Shown: piece by piece, positions 53,094 through 62,219 of the stretch | Numbering within the stretch: position 1 is the first letter of the stretch | Layout: each line of letters opens with the position of its first letter | Origin: Hoplostethus atlanticus | Lineage: Eukaryota; Chordata; Actinopteri; Trachichthyiformes; Trachichthyidae | Direction of reading: 5' to 3' | DNA: 64,000 bases | Assembly: GCA_034670405.1 (NCBI GenBank) | Contig: JAXDDX010000004.1 | Location: 3,454,001 to 3,518,000 of the forward strand | The notes under the pieces: model-generated | What the model saw: the letters and a program-made list of their open reading frames with translations, nothing else | What the model was told of the DNA's origin: nothing | Databases searched by the model: none | Translations under genes and position numbers: made by a program

Positions 53094-56000
53094 CTTGCTT
53101 GTTTGAAAGATGGAGCGCTTTCATGTCAAACTGGGGAGAAATGTTATTTGAAAGTGTTGGAAACGAAGCAAGCCCAAGGACGCTGCATCCTATATTTATT
53201 TATGAAGGCATCAGTTGAACCCATCTACAGAAAAATATAGTAGGAGGTGCAGTGGTGGGAAAGTGTTTTTGAGCAGGTTTTGTAGTGTGTGTGTATGTAT
53301 CTGTCTATTTGAATGCAACTCTGAAAATGTTTTGACAGTTTGGCGCTAGAAGAGGAAAAGTGGCATTCTGGGTGATATCAAAATAAAGCTGTTGATCACA
53401 AAATTAAATACATTTATACATTTCAGGCTCTTCCCCTCTGGATACAAGCCTTCAGTATATTTTCTGATCACATAAATATCAAAGTCTGACACCTTCCTTC
53501 ACTCACTCCTCTCCCTCCCTGTCTCCTCAGCACCCTGAGTTCAGGTCACTCGGGGTCTCCCCAGGAGGAGGGCGCTGCAGCGGCCACCTCCCCCACCTCC
53601 CTCTCCCCAGGGCCCAAGAGCTTCTACCCCCGTCAGGGAGCGACCTCCAAGTACCTGATTGGCTGGAGGAAACCTGGGGGCACGGTCAACTCTGTGGACT
53701 TTGGCAGCACTCGCAAGTGAGCATTAACGGGAGGAATGGATGGGCCATGTTTTTGCTGAGCATCTGTGAATGTTTAAAATGTGTCTCACGCTGTCTTGGG
53801 TGTTGTGAAAGGATTTTCATTCAGTGTAGAAATGCAGCCTACTGTTGGTGTTTGAGGGTGAATATTTTGTCAGGCTTCCCACAGATGGCTCACTTCATGT
53901 TTTTAAAATCGGACAACACTGCCACACTGTGGTGTAGCTGAGTACTGAAGCTCCTCCAGTATTATTCATTCATTAATTGTCTTTACCCGCTTATTCCTTT
54001 TCATGGTCATGGGACTGGAGCCTGTCCCAGGCATACACTAGGGCAGAAAGCAGGGACACACCCTGCACAGGTTGCCAGTACATCCTAGGGCTAGTACAGC
54101 TAGACAAACACACTGATATACCTATAGGCAATTTAGAGTCTCCATCTTCCTGGCTAGCATATCTTTTTAATGTGGGAGAAAAACTGGTGTACCCGGAGGA
54201 AACCCACGCAAAACACGTGTACATGCAAACGGGGGCTGGTAATTGAAGCAAGGATCTTCTTGCTGTGAGGCGACAGCGATAACCACTGAGTCACTGTGTC
54301 GCCCTCCTGCAGTATCACTCTTTTTTTAACCTTTACTTTTCCAGTAAAGATTGAGTGAGCATGCATGCTCTTTTTCAGCCCTGCTACACATTCAAGCAGT
54401 TAGATATATAGTCCCTCAGGAAAAGGGACCTTATGTCCGTCCCTCCATTTGATCATTTGTTCTTTATGTATAATACTTTTTTTATATATATTTTTGCCTT
54501 TATTGGACAGCTGACAGTATAGAGAGACAGGAAAGATTGTGAGGGAGAGAGAGGGGGATGACATGCTACAGAGGTCCCAGGCCTGATTCAAACCCAGATC
54601 GTTGCCTCTTTGTCCAGACGTCACCAGAGCGATGGTCTGCTGGGCGGTCAGCCCCAGCTCAGGGCCAATCTCCGGGGCTCCCAGTCCCCCCAGCGCCACG
54701 CTCCCAAGTCCAGCCTGGAAGAAGACCTCAAGAAGCTCATCACACTTGACAGCCCCCCACCCACCTCACACGAAGAGAAGGTACCCAGAAAGGCAGTGGC
54801 ATTATAGTTAGCATAGATTTCAAGTTCTGCCAACGGTATTATTTGTTTATTTGATAGTGATTGATATATTGTTTTAAATATATCGAACCTTTTGTGGCTT
54901 TGACTTGCCTCTGTCTCGCCAACCCCCCGTCTGTCTCCGTCTCTCACCAAAGCCACTGTTTCCGGGCCCGCCCCCCAGCCGTCGCTCCCTCCAGAGGACC
55001 CTATCGGATGAGAGTATCTACAGTGGCCAGAGGGAGCCCTCCTTCTGCAGCGGGCAGCGGGACACGCCCACTGACCTGCTGTTCAGCTGCTCCACCATGC
55101 CACGCTCGCCCACCGCCCGCCACGCTCCAAGCAGGCGCCCATCCCACAAGTCTCTGGGTGAGCCTTCAGTATATGTAGTTTATCATAGAGGTGACTTAAA
55201 CCAGGCTTTTAGTTCCTTCTCCAAAGGTTTCAAATATTATGCTCCTAGTACAATAAAATGTGGTATCAGTGTTGGCCGCAAAATATACCCTATTATCTAT
55301 TATTGGAGATGAGATGGGAATGTCGTTCAGTGTGTTTTACCTTATGGTTTCCCGTCCCCAGGAGACCTGTCAGCCCCAGACAGCTCAGTGGAGCAGGAGA
55401 GGAAGAGGCAGCAGCTGCAGGAGCCTGTCCTCATGCCCCTGCCCGACACTGGGGCCGACGGCCCACTGGACTGGGCCCACCTGGTGGATGCTGCAAAGGC
55501 CTTCGAGGGTAGGCGCCACACCCAACCTAGTCTTGAACCTACAGTCTTTTCCCCAATTCCTTATGTTCTTGTATCCATCCCACAATCATTGGAGTTGAAA
55601 GCTACAGTAGGGATTTTGGGTTGGGCTGGTGGGAAGAGGATAGGAAAAGGATAATATGCTTGATGTCCCGATGCAGCGCAACCGTTATCTTTGTTCCCAC
55701 CAGATGAGGGCATTTTTATCTCTCAGCTGAAGTCTACCAGATCTAGTAGTGAGTCTTTAATCTTTATGTCTTCAGAACAGAGACTAGTCCTGCTAGCGGC
55801 CCAAGAGGAAAGCTCCAGGGCTGAGAGCACGGCCGCCACCAGTCCCCAGCAGGCCGAGCCTCAAGCAGCACCCCCAAGACACCCCTCGCCTGGGTAAGAG
55901 GCTTTGGTTTGACATTGACCAATCTTCCCTCTAAGCCAGTGGTGTCCAGTTCTCTGCCATGGTAGACTATGCAGGTTTTCAGCAGCTGATTTCAATTGGT

Positions 56001-57315
56001 CCTCTCTGGTTGAAGGTTTGCTAATGAGTGAAATCAGCTGTCTGCATACGCTTCCATTGCACAGGACTGGACACCACCACCGGCTTAGGTAACATTGCCT
56101 GTGACCGCAGCTTCATTTGTGATGTGCTGATGGTTCTCCCACACTGTGTTGTCCATGGCAGCTGATGTTCTGGGTGTCTCTCCCCACAGTGAGAGTCCAG
56201 CCTGTCTGATGGGGAAGGTGAGCCAGCTGGAGTCCATGGTCAAACTGCTACAGGAGGACCTGAAAAACGTGAGTTATATTCTTTGCACCATGGGAAGTCC
56301 ACTCCCCTCAGTGTGTTTCCCATGGCACTATGGTCATTAGCAAATTCAAGTCAATCAGTTAGGGGTGAGACACTTCACTCCTGCATAAATGGCTCCTAAA
56401 ATATGGTCAGAACAGATAAACACAATGTGATTTAACAAATAATTTTTATTGAACATTTTGTTCAAACATGAACATCCTAAGTTGGAACAAGTATGTTGAC
56501 CTCCAGGATAATATCTTCTATGAAAGGGAGCAATTGAAGTCAGGTGACCCAATCAACACTACCCTGACCCTTCCTCTTAGCCTTGCCTATTTGTCGTCAA
56601 TTATTTGTATGAGCTCTTGTTTATTGGCTCTTGTTTATTTGATACACTTATTTGTCTTAGCTCTTGCTCATTTGATTTTCTTATTTGTCTCATTTGTTTA
56701 AGAAAAGTAGATAACTAACTTATTGCACTTTTACCTTAGTACTAGTTCTGCTCTTAGTTGCTTGTTTAGGAAGGAAATGCACTTACGATTTCTGGTGACT
56801 AGTAGTTTTCTTGCCTACCTAGGTTGAATGCACTTATTGTAAGTCGCTTTGGATAAAAGCGTCTGCTAAATGCCTGTAATGTAATGTAATGTAATCAATG
56901 AGATGACAGTCACTGTGGGTTAGAGGTGTCCTGTCATATAAAAACCACACAAAGTTTGGTTATCAACAGTCCAAACAGTCCAAAAAGAGATCTGTTGAGG
57001 TGGAATATGCCCCTGTCAAAAAACACAACAGAAGAGTTGTTGAGGCTCATAAGGCTGGAAAAGGTTTTTTTTACCTACTGTATGTGGTAGCTTCTGGTTA
57101 CAGCACTCCTGAGACACACATTTTGTAGAGACCTGAAATGTAACACGTGTGTATTTGTTTGTCACCACCAGGAGAAGGATGCCAAGGCGTCACTCCAGGC
57201 GCAGATTCAGAGCCTGCGAGAGGACAACCAGCGTCTCCAGGAGGAGTCCTACAGCGCCTCGGCCAAGCTCAAGAAGTTCACCGAGTGGGTCTTCAACACC
57301 ATCGACATGAACTGA
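39106..57315 (+). CDS. sipa1l1: Signal-induced proliferation-associated 1-like protein 1 (Rap GTPase-activating scaffold)
   Basis: Twenty coding exons, all GT-AG and in phase: 39106-40594, 40711-40841, 42106-42294, 42535-42709, 43745-43848, 44046-44203, 48224-48803, 49932-50206, 50402-50662, 51145-51294, 51391-51554, 51658-51740, 52168-52589, 53531-53716, 54618-54780, 54953-55157, 55362-55508, 55704-55893, 56190-56268, 57172-57315. They give 1,764 aa, close to mammalian SIPA1L1 (about 1,800). The start MTSLKR, the RapGAP and PDZ domains, RKRHQSDG and the C-terminal coiled coil ending [13 protein letters not shown] support SIPA1L1 over SIPA1L2 or SIPA1L3. Known role: inactivates Rap and organises actin and spines at the postsynaptic density. 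A few N-terminal stretches ([17 protein letters not shown]) are closer to SIPA1L3, so orthology should be confirmed with a tree. Confidence 0.93.
40711..48803 (+). CDS. sipa1l1: sipa1l1 exons 2-7, RapGAP domain
   Basis: These six exons (residues about 497-942) carry the catalytic region. It opens with [18 protein letters not shown], passes through [26 protein letters not shown] and [18 protein letters not shown], and reaches [16 protein letters not shown] in exon 6. N705 of the IGND motif corresponds to the catalytic asparagine thumb of RapGAPs, which replaces the arginine finger of RasGAPs. Exon 7 continues with [14 protein letters not shown] and [15 protein letters not shown]. Nothing is missing, so GAP activity is expected. 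Intron 6 (44,204-48,223) is the largest internal intron and carries mobile elements and a possible internal promoter. Confidence 0.93.
42763..42830. repeat. (CT)n microsatellite next to a donor site
   Basis: About 19 CT units followed by imperfect (CT)nGT units, starting 54 bases after the donor of sipa1l1 exon 4. It is the source of the long artefactual frames here on both strands. Confidence 0.9.
44260..44520 (+). mobile_element. tRNA-derived SINE-like repeat in sipa1l1 intron 6
   Basis: It begins with an internal promoter-like pair. An A-box-like stretch lies near 44,316 (ccagagaagcagg), and a B box reading AATTCAAATCCC lies about 25 bases later (44,347-44,358). It continues with fish-SINE-like text about AAGGCATTTTACCCCC and GGGCAGCCCCTAGGTGTGAATG. 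These are hallmarks of a teleost tRNA-derived SINE. No clear target duplication was found. Confidence 0.55.
44759..45300 (+). mobile_element. Internally deleted Tc1/mariner-type element
   Basis: The start ACCGATCAGCCACGACATTA and the following text (ATGGGCAAGCGTAAGGATCT, ending in TACCAAAAGTGGTCC) match a widespread fish Tc1-like transposon as I recall it. At about 45,050 the sequence jumps to the C-terminal part of the transposase ([23 protein letters not shown] text at 45,172-45,230, including the HTA-type tail). The middle, with the DNA-binding end and first catalytic residues, has been deleted. The right inverted repeat is not recognisable. The retained parts are little mutated, suggesting a recent insertion in intron 6. 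Confidence 0.75.
45770..45830. repeat. (CA)n microsatellite
   Basis: About 19 uninterrupted CA units (45,778-45,815) in sipa1l1 intron 6, one of several CA/GT tracts between 45.4 and 47.1 kb. Confidence 0.9.
46010..46756 (+). promoter_or_regulatory. Possible internal promoter and alternative first exon in sipa1l1 intron 6
   Basis: A CpG-containing stretch (46,010-46,200) stands out in otherwise CA-rich, CpG-poor intron. It is followed by non-repetitive leader-like sequence with several short upstream frames and ends at GGTCAGCAG followed by GTGAGG, a good donor (46,757). This resembles an untranslated first exon. Splicing to exon 7 (48,224) would give a shorter product, perhaps starting at the internal ATG of [10 protein letters not shown], which lacks the catalytic asparagine but keeps PDZ and coiled coil. 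No transcript evidence is available to me. Confidence 0.3.
46763..46818. repeat. (GT)n microsatellite
   Basis: GT repeats with two interruptions directly follow the candidate donor at 46,757. A CA tract at about 46,976-47,030 on the same strand could pair with it. Confidence 0.9.
48905..49000. repeat. Short teleost interspersed repeat
   Basis: TTACATTTGAGG…CTTATCCAGAGTGGCTTACAG is a divergent copy of the repeat core also seen in the gpx2 intron and at 56,830-56,900. Confidence 0.5.
49932..50206 (+). CDS. sipa1l1: sipa1l1 exon 8, PDZ domain
   Basis: The exon encodes residues about 943-1034 and contains a complete PDZ fold. [17 protein letters not shown] carries the carboxylate-binding loop (LGQLGF in place of GLGF). 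It continues with [40 protein letters not shown] and VKVVIIPP. Known PDZ partners of this family include C-terminal ligands at synapses. The exon enters at phase 0 and leaves at phase 2. The match to mammalian SIPA1L1 is very close here. Confidence 0.93.
53013..53092. repeat. (CA)40 microsatellite
   Basis: Eighty bases of uninterrupted CA in sipa1l1 intron 13, the longest perfect dinucleotide tract in the window and likely polymorphic. Confidence 0.95.
53950..54305 (+). repeat. Widespread teleost interspersed repeat in sipa1l1 intron 14
   Basis: The text (GGACTGGAGCCTGTCCCAGG, GGGAGAAAAACTGGTGTACCC, then GTGAGGCGACAGCGATAACC and ending near CTGTGTCGCCC) is a familiar fish interspersed repeat, whose 3' end typically reads ACCACTG…GCCGCC. 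This copy is diverged. I cannot name its class with certainty. Confidence 0.55.
54475..54612 (+). mobile_element. SINE-like repeat abutting the sipa1l1 exon 15 acceptor
   Basis: TTTGCCTTTATTGGACAGCT, GAGAGACAGGAAAG, GGATGACATGC and a B-box-like GATTCAAACCC are shared with a second copy in the 3'UTR (about 58,960-59,105). The 3' end of the repeat runs into the pyrimidine tract (GTTGCCTCTTTGTCCAG) used as acceptor of exon 15 at 54,618. Confidence 0.55.
56190..57315 (+). CDS. sipa1l1: sipa1l1 exons 19-20, C-terminal coiled coil
   Basis: Exons 56,190-56,268 and 57,172-57,315 encode the last 74 residues. They form a leucine-heptad coiled coil ([17 protein letters not shown], then [18 protein letters not shown]) and the conserved ending [16 protein letters not shown]. 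In the family this segment is a leucine zipper for self-association. The stop TGA is at 57,313-57,315. Confidence 0.93.
56825..56905 (-). repeat. Teleost interspersed repeat end with (TAATG)n
   Basis: TAAGTCGCTTTGGATAAAAG followed by CGTCTGCTAAATGCC and four TGTAATG-type units. This is the well-known fish repeat end in inverted orientation relative to the copies at 18.2 and 48.9 kb, located in sipa1l1 intron 19. Confidence 0.6.
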
Positions 57316-58589
57316 CACGCACCGCCAACGACTGCAAACTCCCAACGGGAGCCTGAGCAGTACCCAAGTTCATCTGAAACTCATCCGTTTTTTCAATACT
57401 CACAACTTGACGTGCTCTGTCACTACCCAACGGGTAACTCGTGGATCTCCCAAACAATGGGACTCTCACTCTCGGTATGAACTGTGTCACTTCGGGTCTT
57501 ACAGACCGATGCCAACGTGGACTTACTTGCCATCCTTCTTCAGCTTCGTGGATCTTTGATACGATCACCACATTGGAAAGAACAGAGGAATGAGGAAAAA
57601 GAGGAGTGCGGCTGATGTTTAGCAGATTTGACCAGCATGGTAGGTGTGTAGGTATCCCTGCATGTCAGAGAGAGAAAGATGTTGACCTTTTACCCAAAGG
57701 ATTTAAAGTGAATATCCTGTGATTTATCTCCCTCTCAGTTCCAAGTGAACTGACAGATTTTAAATTATGAATTGCCAACACAATTTCAAATTTCTTCACC
57801 CCATGCAAGAGAGTTATTGAACGTAGTTCCAACTTGTTCTCATAGAGATTGATGCTTTCTAAGGATTGAGTGTTGTGGATTTACTGGTGTCTAGATATGG
57901 TTCAGTTTTTCCATTTCATTGAGAACAGCACTGAATTATTTTTATTTGTAACAAGCTAAAAGAAACTATTTGAAATGATGGAAGATGTTGCCCCCCTACA
58001 AGACGCCATGATTTTTTTGATGGCAGTGGGGACAAGTAGACACAGACAGGCTCTTGGGCGACGAGATTGATAGCACATACTGTAAACACTGTAAGGTCAA
58101 GTGCCTGTCTGTGTCGCATCTGTAAAAGATTGTATAAATGTATAAAATGTAAGATTTCTAGAGGGTTACTGCAAGTAGAAGTTCTAAAGGAATACTGGTC
58201 ACAAGCTGGTTAAAAAATGAGGTTGATAGTTCGGCGTCGGCCATTCAGATTTGTCTTGTAAATACAGAATGTTAACGTGTGTTTTGTCACCTCTGCCCTC
58301 GATGGTATCTGTATTTCTGACAAAGATGGTGGCCCAGGAAAGCAAAACGGTAGCCGTGCAGTTACAGCTCTGCATTAACTCATCATAGTCAATCTGTATG
58401 AAAGGTTGGCGACGATACTTTAACTGGAAACAGATGGTTCAACTGGAAAATGTCATGTTTTAATTGAAAATACTAATTCTATTCTTTCCCTGTGCTCAAA
58501 GAGTAACAGTACCAGCTTTGCCTGCTACAATGGCTTGATTGACAGTGCCACCTAGTGTTGACAACATGTAAAATGCTACATGGAACTGA

Positions 58590-58614
58590 CCCCCCCCCCC
58601 CCCCCCCCCCCCCC
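58590..58614. repeat. Poly(C) run in the sipa1l1 3'UTR
   Basis: Twenty-five consecutive C residues on the transcript strand. Long C runs are prone to length error in sequencing and, if real, could bind poly(C)-binding proteins. Confidence 0.9.
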
Positions 58615-58954
58615 GATCCATAGCATGTTAAAAGGCCTCACTAGAGAAATCAGACCCTTAATGCTCTCTATAGATTTAATTGGTACCATTCAATACGTGA
58701 CGACATATAAAGATGTTATGTGAATCCTGAAATCCCAGCTACAGAATTGTCTGTAGCATGTGATTCTGTCTGTAAGCCCAACCTGAATTTGGTCTTTAGA
58801 CGAGAGACCTTGAATACTATGAGTCCCTATTTAAACCTCATTCCTGTTTCCTTTTGTACCCTGATACTGTACAACCTGTATATAAAAGAGAAAGACTTTG
58901 ATGCTCATTTGAATTTGCACCTTCATTCTTTAAGATGATTTTTGATGCATTTCT

Positions 58955-59110
58955 GCTTTATTAGCTAGGATATATAGTGGAGAGTGACAGGGGAAATGGG
59001 AGAGATGGGGCAGGGGGAGGACACACGACAAAAAAGACCATGAGCCAGACTCAAACGGAGCATCCGGCTTTCGCCCCCAGGCCCTTACACAGCGGCTCAG
59101 CCCTGCACCT
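58955..59110 (+). mobile_element. Second SINE-like copy, in the 3'UTR
   Basis: CTTTATTAGCTAGGATAT, GGAGAGTGACAGGGGAAATG and CCAGACTCAAACGG parallel the copy at 54,475-54,612, so both belong to one family. The copy ends about 75 bases before the poly(A) signal. Confidence 0.45.
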
Positions 59111-59184
59111 TCATTCATAACATGTGTGACAGCATGTGATTCTGTTTCCTTTTGAGATGTGACGTGTAAAAAATGTTTATATCT

Positions 59185-59190
59185 ATTAAA
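59185..59190 (+). terminator. sipa1l1: sipa1l1 poly(A) signal
   Basis: ATTAAA, the commonest variant signal, is followed about 20 bases on by GTTTGTCTTGAGTGGTC-like GT-rich sequence. No better hexamer lies between the stop codon and this point. Confidence 0.5.
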
Positions 59191-59209
59191 GATATTTTGT
59201 TGAAATACA

Positions 59210-61591
59210 GCATGTTTGTCTTGAGTGGTCTTTTGAGGTATGGAGTGGCTATTTTGAGGCCTTTAGTGGGATTGGTATGGTGTGTTGTCGTCTAATGTCG
59301 GAGTATAACTAGTCAGGAGAGACTAGATTTGTAAGTTTTAATGGATAATGAATCAGGTGAGTATTGGCGGTGGCCTCTGGTTGAAATCAATGTTTATGGG
59401 TGAAAGGAGAACCCTGTGAATCTCAGATGACCAGGAAACTCCTGTAGTCTGCTCTTCCATTGGGCAGAACGGATCCGCTGATGACCAACTGGAGCCCGGC
59501 TGGGGATGGGGCAGGTATCTGTAGGGAAGTGGCAGTTTGTCATTGGTTCCCTTGGAGGGAAGGAAAGGAGTGTCCTTGCTTAATGGGCGTATTGAATAAC
59601 AGTACCTGGAGTAGCAATAAGTAAATATGAGCCAGGTAGTCTTCCACTAAGCTTCATTTAGTCTGTTTTCCATTGACAATACTGCGTTAGCTTTAGCTTT
59701 TAGCCACATGATCAATATGAACATAAGTAAAGCAAGGCTTGCAGTACATTTTCTAAAGAGTCTCCCACTAATATTTTAGACACAAAATCATGTACAAGTA
59801 ATGTGTGTGTGTGTGTGTGCTGAAGCTGTTTGAAGTGGGTTCCCCAGTACCTGTGTAAAAGGATACCTGTCAGTCGTCCTGCAGGAGGGCGCCGGCTGCT
59901 GCTGTGTGTTGTGATCAACAGAGAGCTGCTGTTTTCCCACCTACGGATGATTGCACAAGGCAGCCGCCCTGACAGAGACTAGCCTAGACGGACAGATTGA
60001 TGCATGAGGATAACCTGCCAGACAGAAACGGCAGAGGAGAGGCCAAGGTGACGACGTGGATAATTAAGAAACGACTCCAATGTGGTGTCTAGCAAGAAAT
60101 ACGCCTCCCGGTGTGTGAGGCCGTGTTTAGGATATTTACCGGAAGAGATTACAATGTTGAGTTATCTCCACTTCCTGAGATGCAACGTCACCTGTCCTCC
60201 CTATAGGTTCTAGGTTCAGTTGACAGATACCCCCCCCCCAACTCCCCTCCCACCCCCCCAGTCAAGCATTCGTGCATCCGTGCACTGTGCTGCCAGGTGT
60301 AATGTTATGGCTGGCAGCTTACTTCACTAGCAGTGGTGTGGCTGTGAACAGGCTGCTCAATAATTTAGCATTAATGCAGATTATGGGCTGGCCCCCTTAA
60401 AGCAGATTAGCGAGCTCCCTGTCTGCCTGCCTGCCTGTCTGTCACCTTGTTAATGATGGCACTCCTTAATGCCAGAGCAGCTCATGGGACGGGGAGATAT
60501 TATACTGATCGCAGGTCATTGCAGCGTGGGTGGCATGTGTGTAATTTGTGGTTATGAGGGGGGGATGGGCCGTTACGTAATCTATCGCTATGGGAAATGT
60601 ATAGAGAATTGGCTTTTGTGATAGTAGAGCTTTGGTAAGGTGGGGGGAGGTAACGTGAACTCTGCTCTTTTCTTGTTAAAAGGTCTAGGGAGGAGAAATG
60701 TGCAGTGTAAGCACCGCGGGGCCCGACGATTGGCTTCATTTTCTAATAGGCGTGCCTCCTCACGCAGGTGTGTGACCTCAGTTTCCCCCGGATGCAGCAT
60801 TTACTGAGAACAGCAGTTTTGAGTTGTGTGAATTTCCTGAATTCATCTTGTTCTTGCGCCTGAAAGGAAAACCCAGCGTGGATTGTACTTTCAATAATGA
60901 GGAATTCTGCTTTCATCGGTTTAGCGTATAAAAGCATTCAAGGTGTCTGTCTTTTGTGCAGTGTGTCTGTGAAGAGTGTGTGAGGTGCGAAATACCTTCA
61001 GAAGGAATGTGTGGTCGGGGGCCTCGCAGAGCCAAGACCTCTACCTCCATATCAACACACTGTACATGGAGAGAGAGAGAGAACAGAAAAGCAAGCAAGA
61101 TTGTTCTGTGAAAATAAGCCACCATGTGTGTGTGTGTGTTCACTCTACATGCATGCATTCACAAATTGGCCATGCCATGTATTTCTGGAGTGTATTCCTC
61201 GGGGGGCTTTTTGAGATCTCATTTACAGCAGAAAAAAAGGTTCATTCGTTCGGGTTGCCATTTAAGCTTGAGCGATTCGAGAGTTTCCATGAAAGGGAGA
61301 GGAAAAGAGGAAAGAAGAAGAAGAAGAAGAAGAAGATACAAGAGAGAGTGGAATGGCAAGAGAGAGAAATAACTGAGTGCATGTTCGTCTTGCACAAAAA
61401 TGGAATTCATAGCAACGTAGAAAATACTTTGAGTTGAAAGAATGTGTGCAGATAATAAGATAATAGGCTGGTTTAAGGAATGAACAACCTCTGATACAGT
61501 CAGGTTGAAATAAATACAGCCCCTCGCACATGAGCCTTGAATGGAAATTGAAAATCATTATCTGTGATGCTCTTTCTCTGGAGCCTAGTTT

Positions 61592-61623
<32 letters not shown>

Positions 61624-61935
61624 CCGGTATCTCTGGGAGCCACGACAGTAACTTGTTTTTATATTAGCATTTCAATATCTTCCTAATGAAATGTTTCTTA
61701 TTTTCAGCATCAGTGGGCGCTGCTGCAGTGTGCATCTCTCTCTGCCCTCCTTTCCTCTTCACTGTGCATTCAATGCTCTCTCTCTCTCCCTCTCTCTCTC
61801 ACTCGCACACACTCTCTCTCTCTGCCCATCTTTCTCCTCCCTCCATTTTTCTCTTTATCTTCTCTCTAATTCCTTCATCCCTCCCCCTTCACCAACTTGA
61901 TCTGCCTCTCTCTATTGCTCAGCCTCTCTCCCTCC

Positions 61936-61968
<33 letters not shown>

Positions 61969-61981
61969 ACACACACACATG

Positions 61982-62013
<32 letters not shown>

Positions 62014-62160
62014 CTCACTCAGACTCAGGCACATGCAGACAGAGAGAGAGGAGATGAGCGAGGTGCGCACATGTGAGGATCTCCTGAACTGCCGGGGCAA
62101 GGCAGGACTGGTGAAGAGAGAAGAGGAGGAATAGAGGAATACTGCAGTGACCAGCCAGCT

Positions 62161-62219
<59 letters not shown>

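Larger units (their letters stand above)
57316..59208 (+). other. sipa1l1: sipa1l1 3'UTR
   Basis: About 1.9 kb separates the stop codon from a poly(A) signal ATTAAA at 59,185-59,190, which is followed by T/GT-rich sequence. The UTR contains a run of 25 C residues (58,590-58,614) and, near its end, a SINE-like repeat. Frames inside it are short and unrelated to the gene. Confidence 0.65.

Noticed and set aside
53000-53240. Possible Thr-His-rich protein
   Set aside because: The frame is the (CA)40 tract plus flanking intron.
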